Part shown: positions 60,696 through 64,000 of the stretch, piece after piece
How the letters are laid out: each line of letters begins with the position of its first letter
Position numbering within the stretch: position 1 is the stretch's first letter
Source of the DNA: UBA5314 sp040217815
Lineage (GTDB): Bacteria; Bacillota; Syntrophomonadia; Syntrophomonadales; Syntrophomonadaceae
NCBI GenBank assembly: GCA_040217815.1
Contig: JBEHWI010000005.1
Span: forward strand, 1-64,000
Direction of reading: 5' to 3'
Length of the DNA stretch: 64,000 nucleotides
Notes under the pieces: generated by a model
Told to the model about the DNA's origin: nothing
Database searches by the model: none
The model's input: only the letters and a program-made list of their open reading frames with translations
Made by a program: the position numbers and the translations under genes

Positions 60696-61490
60696 ATGGA
60701 AGCAATCACCCTTCAGCCAATCGGCGTGGTTCAGGGTATTTATGAAACCCCGGACTCGGTTCCTCTATGGGGACAGGACACCACCATTATTGAGCTATAT
60801 CCTCAATTTTTGCCCGGTCTATTGAGGGTCGAGGAACATTCGCATTTTTGGATATTGTCCTGGTTTGATAAAGCGGTTAGAAACAAATTGACCATACGCC
60901 CGGAACGCATCTCTCCAACCATACCGGAATATGGAGTATTCGCACTGCGCACTCCAGCCAGGCCAAATCCGGTGGCCCTGTCTCTGGTGAAGCTCGAGAA
61001 AATTGAGGGAAACAAACTCTATGTTTCAGGATTTGATGCAATAGATGGCACTCCCATAATTGATATCAAACCCTACTTTGAGAATGATGTTATTTTTTCT
61101 CCCCGAGCACCTTATCTTAGACCATCCCAATTGGAAAAGCGTTGTGCTTATATGTTTAAAGAAGCCATGTATCATCATCAGGAAGACTGTCTGGACCTGA
61201 GAATTGCCATAAGGATGGGACTCATCGCGGAAGAGCAATTTGGCAAACTAAATTCGCCCGATTTGATGCTCGAGGTTACAGGTTCCCTTTGCCTGGGAGA
61301 CGTCTTGCAGGGGTTAAGCAGAGCAAGGCTCTCCAATCCCCCCAGGTTTTCCTTTACTGCTTCTAATGAACGTAATATAAGCATCTGGTCCAGGGGCGAT
61401 AGAAGACTTAGCATTGAATTGATAAAGGATCAGGCGTTACGCCATAATGAGGTCAGCGATGCGGAGCTATTCACCATAACAATTAGTTGA
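60696..61490 (+). CDS. TsaA (TrmO-like) domain fused to an FmdE-like domain
   Basis: 264 residues. Residues 1-140 are a TsaA barrel: LQPIGVVQG, VEEHSHFWILSWF, GVFALRTPARPNPVALS and GFDAIDGTPIIDIKPYF. Residues about 150-250 (CAYMFKEAMYHHQEDCLDLRIAIRMGL, LEVTGSLCLGDVLQGLSRARLSNPP, GDRRLSIEL) resemble FmdE, a protein found with molybdenum/tungsten formylmethanofuran dehydrogenase. The CPG cluster cysteines of FmdE are only partly kept. It is divergent from the binding-protein gene and followed by a PBP-type regulator. GGAGG precedes the ATG by 6 bases. Confidence 0.78.
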   Translation: MEAITLQPIGVVQGIYETPDSVPLWGQDTTIIELYPQFLPGLLRVEEHSHFWILSWFDKAVRNKLTIRPERISPTIPEYGVFALRTPARPNPVALSLVKLEKIEGNKLYVSGFDAIDGTPIIDIKPYFENDVIFSPRAPYLRPSQLEKRCAYMFKEAMYHHQEDCLDLRIAIRMGLIAEEQFGKLNSPDLMLEVTGSLCLGDVLQGLSRARLSNPPRFSFTASNERNISIWSRGDRRLSIELIKDQALRHNEVSDAELFTITIS

Positions 61491-61643
61491 AATAACATAT
61501 GTATTCATTTGGCTCTTTCACGTGAGGTCTTATAAAAGAAGGTAAAAAGAAATATAATTAAAATACAATAGGAGGAAGACATCCCTGGTTTAATAATTGG
61601 CCAGAATATAAGTTACTCCCCTATTTGGAAGGAGTTGACCACC

Positions 61644-62600
61644 ATTACTGACCGTCCACCCCTCACCCCGGAAGAAGCCGCCCAAATACTGAAGATATCA
61701 AGATATACACTATATGAGCTTATTAAGCGGGGGGAAATTCCTGCTCGTCGCATCGGCAGGAAGATCCGCATTGACTATGATTCGCTAATGCAGTATTTGC
61801 AGGGCGATTCCATTGATAAGCGGCCTTCAGCATCTTCAGATGTTCCTAAAAACCCAAATCTGGATCATGATTTTCGTTTTGTAGGGAGCCACGATCTATC
61901 CATGGAGCTGCTGGCCGAGTTCTTGAATCACGCTTCTTCTTCCTTTTCCCTGAGAACTGATTTTAAGGGCAGTATGGAAGGGCTGATCGCTCTTTATCAT
62001 AGAGATGCGCAATTTACTGGAATTCATCTCTGGGATGAAAAAGCGCAGGAATACAATCTTCCCTTTATCGAACATCTACTATTCGGGGAGGTTTATACGG
62101 TAGTCAATCTTGTCCAGAGAGTCCAGGGCTGGATTGTACCTGCTGGCAACCCCCATAATATCCAATCCTGGGAAGACATCACCCGGAAGGGGTTGCGCTT
62201 TATAAATAGACAAAGGGGTTCCGGCACCCGGTTGAGAATCGCTCAGTATCTATTTGCCAACGAAATTCCTGCCAGACAAATTCAAGGTTATGACCGTGAA
62301 GAGCGAACGCATCTGGGTGTTGCCCTCAAAATTGCCAACGGCGAAGCGGATTTTGGCATTGGCATTCAATCTGCGGCCCAGCGGATGGGATTGGGATTTG
62401 TTCCCCTGTTTAAAGAGAGATTTGACCTGGTTGTGCTACAGGAAGCGGCCGAAAGGCCGGAATGGCAGCAGGTAATGACAATCCTTAATTCGGCGGCTTT
62501 TCACCGGGCTATTGAGCAGCCGGTTGGCTACGACACCTCCCTCACCGGTAAGGTTATTTACGACACTCCGCAGTTTTTCCGTTTGAAGTCGCGCCCGTAG
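61644..62600 (+). CDS. HTH regulator with molybdate-type periplasmic-binding-like domain
   Basis: About 318 residues. Residues 1-60 are an excisionase/MerR-like helix-turn-helix (LTPEEAAQILKISRYTLYELIKRGEIPARRIGRKIRID). The rest is a PBP-like domain (LSMELLAEFLN, HRDAQFTGIHLWDEKAQEYN, INRQRGSGTRLRIAQYLF) of the type linked to molybdenum uptake control. Start: the TTG at 61635 directly abuts GGAAGGAG, so it is a poor start; an ATT at 61644 has ideal spacing. No ATG or GTG lies upstream in frame. It may control the divergent importer cluster (inference). Confidence 0.83.
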   Translation: MTDRPPLTPEEAAQILKISRYTLYELIKRGEIPARRIGRKIRIDYDSLMQYLQGDSIDKRPSASSDVPKNPNLDHDFRFVGSHDLSMELLAEFLNHASSSFSLRTDFKGSMEGLIALYHRDAQFTGIHLWDEKAQEYNLPFIEHLLFGEVYTVVNLVQRVQGWIVPAGNPHNIQSWEDITRKGLRFINRQRGSGTRLRIAQYLFANEIPARQIQGYDREERTHLGVALKIANGEADFGIGIQSAAQRMGLGFVPLFKERFDLVVLQEAAERPEWQQVMTILNSAAFHRAIEQPVGYDTSLTGKVIYDTPQFFRLKSRP

Positions 62601-62623
62601 TCAGGGCCTGTATGTTCTGCCCC

Positions 62624-64000
62624 CTACTGGCAACTCCCGGCAGGTAAAACCTGGTGGTCAGCCAGTAGGACTTCCACTTCGTGTGCAGGCATGGGTTTGA
62701 AATAATAATACCCCTGGACTTCATCACACATTTTCTTATTCAGAAATTCGAGCTGGGTGTAGGTTTCGACACCCTCGGCAATAACCTGTAAGCCTAAACT
62801 TTTGGCCAGGTTAATGATAACCTTGGTTATGGCCCGGTCTTTTTCGCTTTTCTCAATCCCATGAACAAACTGCATATCCATTTTAATTCGGTCTACGGGC
62901 AGGGTTTTTAAGCGACTAAGTGATGAATATTCGGTGCCAAAATCGTCAATCGATATGGTAATGCCTAGCTTTTTAAGTTCAGTTAATATATTGACAATAA
63001 AACCGGACTGTTTGACGGCTGCGCTTTCAGTTATCTCCAACTCCAGGTATTGTGGCTTTAATCCTGTTTCCGAAATAATACTGGCAATCTGGCTGACCAG
63101 GCGGGGATTTCTCAATTGGATTGCCGACAGGTTTACGGCCATCCGTACGTGCGGCAGCCCCTTATCCTGCCAGGATTTGTTTTGCCCGCAGGCGGTTTTC
63201 AAAACCCATTCTCCGATGGAATTGATCAAACCGCTTTTCTCAGCTAAAGGTATGAAAATGTTGGGTGGAACCATTCCATATTCGGAGTGCTTCCATCTCA
63301 ATAATGCTTCCAGGCCGGTTATAGCATTCGCTGAAAGGCTTATTTGAGGTTGATAGAAAAGCTCCAGTTCATTGCGTTCCAAGGCCCTGTGTAAACCGTT
63401 CGATAGAGCCAGCATCTTCTGTGACTCGTCCTTCAAATTTGGTGAACACAGAACATACTGGTTTTTGCCTTTATCCTTGGCGTTGTACATAGCTATGTCT
63501 GCATTTCTGATAAGATCTTCGGAATTTTCTCCGTCGACCGGAAAAACGGCCACCCCGGCGCTGGCGGTTATGTAGAACTCCTGGTCTTTGATCTGGAACG
63601 GTTGGCTGAAAAGACCAATTATATTATCAGCGACTTTAACCATGTCTTCCATTTTCGAAATATTATTAATCATGATAAGGAACTCATCGCCGCCAAACCT
63701 GGCTACCGTATCACTGTTGCGGATGCTAGCGACAAGCTCTGCGGCTATCGTTTCTAACAGTTCATCACCTTCTTTGTGCCCCATAGAATCATTAATCGTT
63801 TTGAAAGAATCCAGGTCTAAGAACAAGATGCCAACCATTTTCCCGGTCCTTTGGGCCAGCTTGATGGCCTGGTCCACCCGGTCCATGAATAAAGCCCGGT
63901 TGGGTAGCCCGGTTAGATGATCGAAATAGGCCATATGGCTGATTTTCTCGTCAGCATCGCATTTGCTCAAAGCATCGGCAATCACATTAGAAGTAATGCG
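62624..64000 (-). CDS. GGDEF-EAL domain protein, 5' end outside the window
   Basis: At least 458 residues; the frame stays open to the window edge at 64000, so the N-terminal part (probably a sensor domain) is missing. GGDEF domain: HMAYFDHLTGLPNRALF and RFGGDEFLI, intact for cyclic-di-GMP synthesis. EAL domain: GLEALLRWKH, VNLSAIQLRN, ELEITES, IDDFGTEYSSL, IKMD and AEGVET, intact for hydrolysis. So it may switch between making and degrading cyclic di-GMP. Confidence 0.93.
   Translation of the reverse strand, partial: RITSNVIADALSKCDADEKISHMAYFDHLTGLPNRALFMDRVDQAIKLAQRTGKMVGILFLDLDSFKTINDSMGHKEGDELLETIAAELVASIRNSDTVARFGGDEFLIMINNISKMEDMVKVADNIIGLFSQPFQIKDQEFYITASAGVAVFPVDGENSEDLIRNADIAMYNAKDKGKNQYVLCSPNLKDESQKMLALSNGLHRALERNELELFYQPQISLSANAITGLEALLRWKHSEYGMVPPNIFIPLAEKSGLINSIGEWVLKTACGQNKSWQDKGLPHVRMAVNLSAIQLRNPRLVSQIASIISETGLKPQYLELEITESAAVKQSGFIVNILTELKKLGITISIDDFGTEYSSLSRLKTLPVDRIKMDMQFVHGIEKSEKDRAITKVIINLAKSLGLQVIAEGVETYTQLEFLNKKMCDEVQGYYYFKPMPAHEVEVLLADHQVLPAGSCQ

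Overview
The window reads as a chromosome segment of an anaerobic, low-to-mid GC, syntroph-like Firmicute (class Clostridia, closest in style to Syntrophomonadaceae). This is an inference. It rests on the miaB-ymcA-type-mutS-mutL-miaA-hfq gene order, a butyryl/4-hydroxybutyrate-type CoA-transferase with a sigma-54 promoter beside a sigma-54 activator, a probable selenoprotein, many purine-rich Shine-Dalgarno sites and several GTG/TTG starts.

Layout. 1-45 is the 3' part of a tRNA-Trp. 0.3-8.4 kb: a serine hydrolase, a lipoprotein, an MscS channel, an EF-G-like GTPase, SurE, signal peptidase I and a YpmA-like protein. 8.4-10.7 kb: queuosine-precursor operon queD-queC-DUF366-queE; queD seems to start at ATT. 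10.7-14.8 kb: regulatory region with a near-consensus sigma-54 promoter, the CoA-transferase, and a convergent CBS/PAS/AAA+ activator. 15-24.6 kb: hfq, miaA, a methyltransferase, mutL, a deacetylase plus hydantoinase pair, and mutS. 24.6-28.2 kb: a cadC-cadA metal-efflux unit with two unannotated 30-31 residue Cys-rich paralogous peptides behind it, lying between mutS and the ymcA-type gene and miaB. 30.2-30.5 kb: a thioredoxin-like gene with an in-frame UGA, read here as selenocysteine. 31.3-31.6 kb: a MITE-like inverted-repeat element. 33.6-36.6 kb: zur-znuA-znuC-znuB with a Fur-family box. 36.8-39.3 kb: a guanylate-kinase/DUF1653 fusion, a DUF2889 protein and an Fpg-like protein without the catalytic proline. 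39.4-44.5 kb: a two-component system with an FtsX/MacB-type ABC transporter. 44.7-51.1 kb: mixed accessory and housekeeping genes (TrmO, MerR, GNAT, metallopeptidase, MntP, DUF445, Cys-cluster protein). 51.3-60.5 kb: a ten-gene minus-strand cluster of two complete B12/siderophore-type ABC importers around a radical SAM protein, an unrecognised 377-residue protein and a 47-residue Cys-rich protein, ending in DUF364. Divergent from it are a TrmO/FmdE-like fusion and an HTH regulator with a molybdate-type binding domain. The right end is a GGDEF-EAL protein cut by the window edge.

How they fit. Metal handling dominates: Zn uptake, Cd/Zn/Pb efflux with possible metallopeptides, Mn efflux, and a possible Mo/W or metallophore uptake locus. 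Energy metabolism appears as the sigma-54-controlled CoA-transferase. The least described items are the tandem Cys-rich micropeptides, the UGA-containing thioredoxin-like gene, and the dual-importer/radical-SAM operon. No CRISPR array, rRNA, phage or complete transposase gene was seen.
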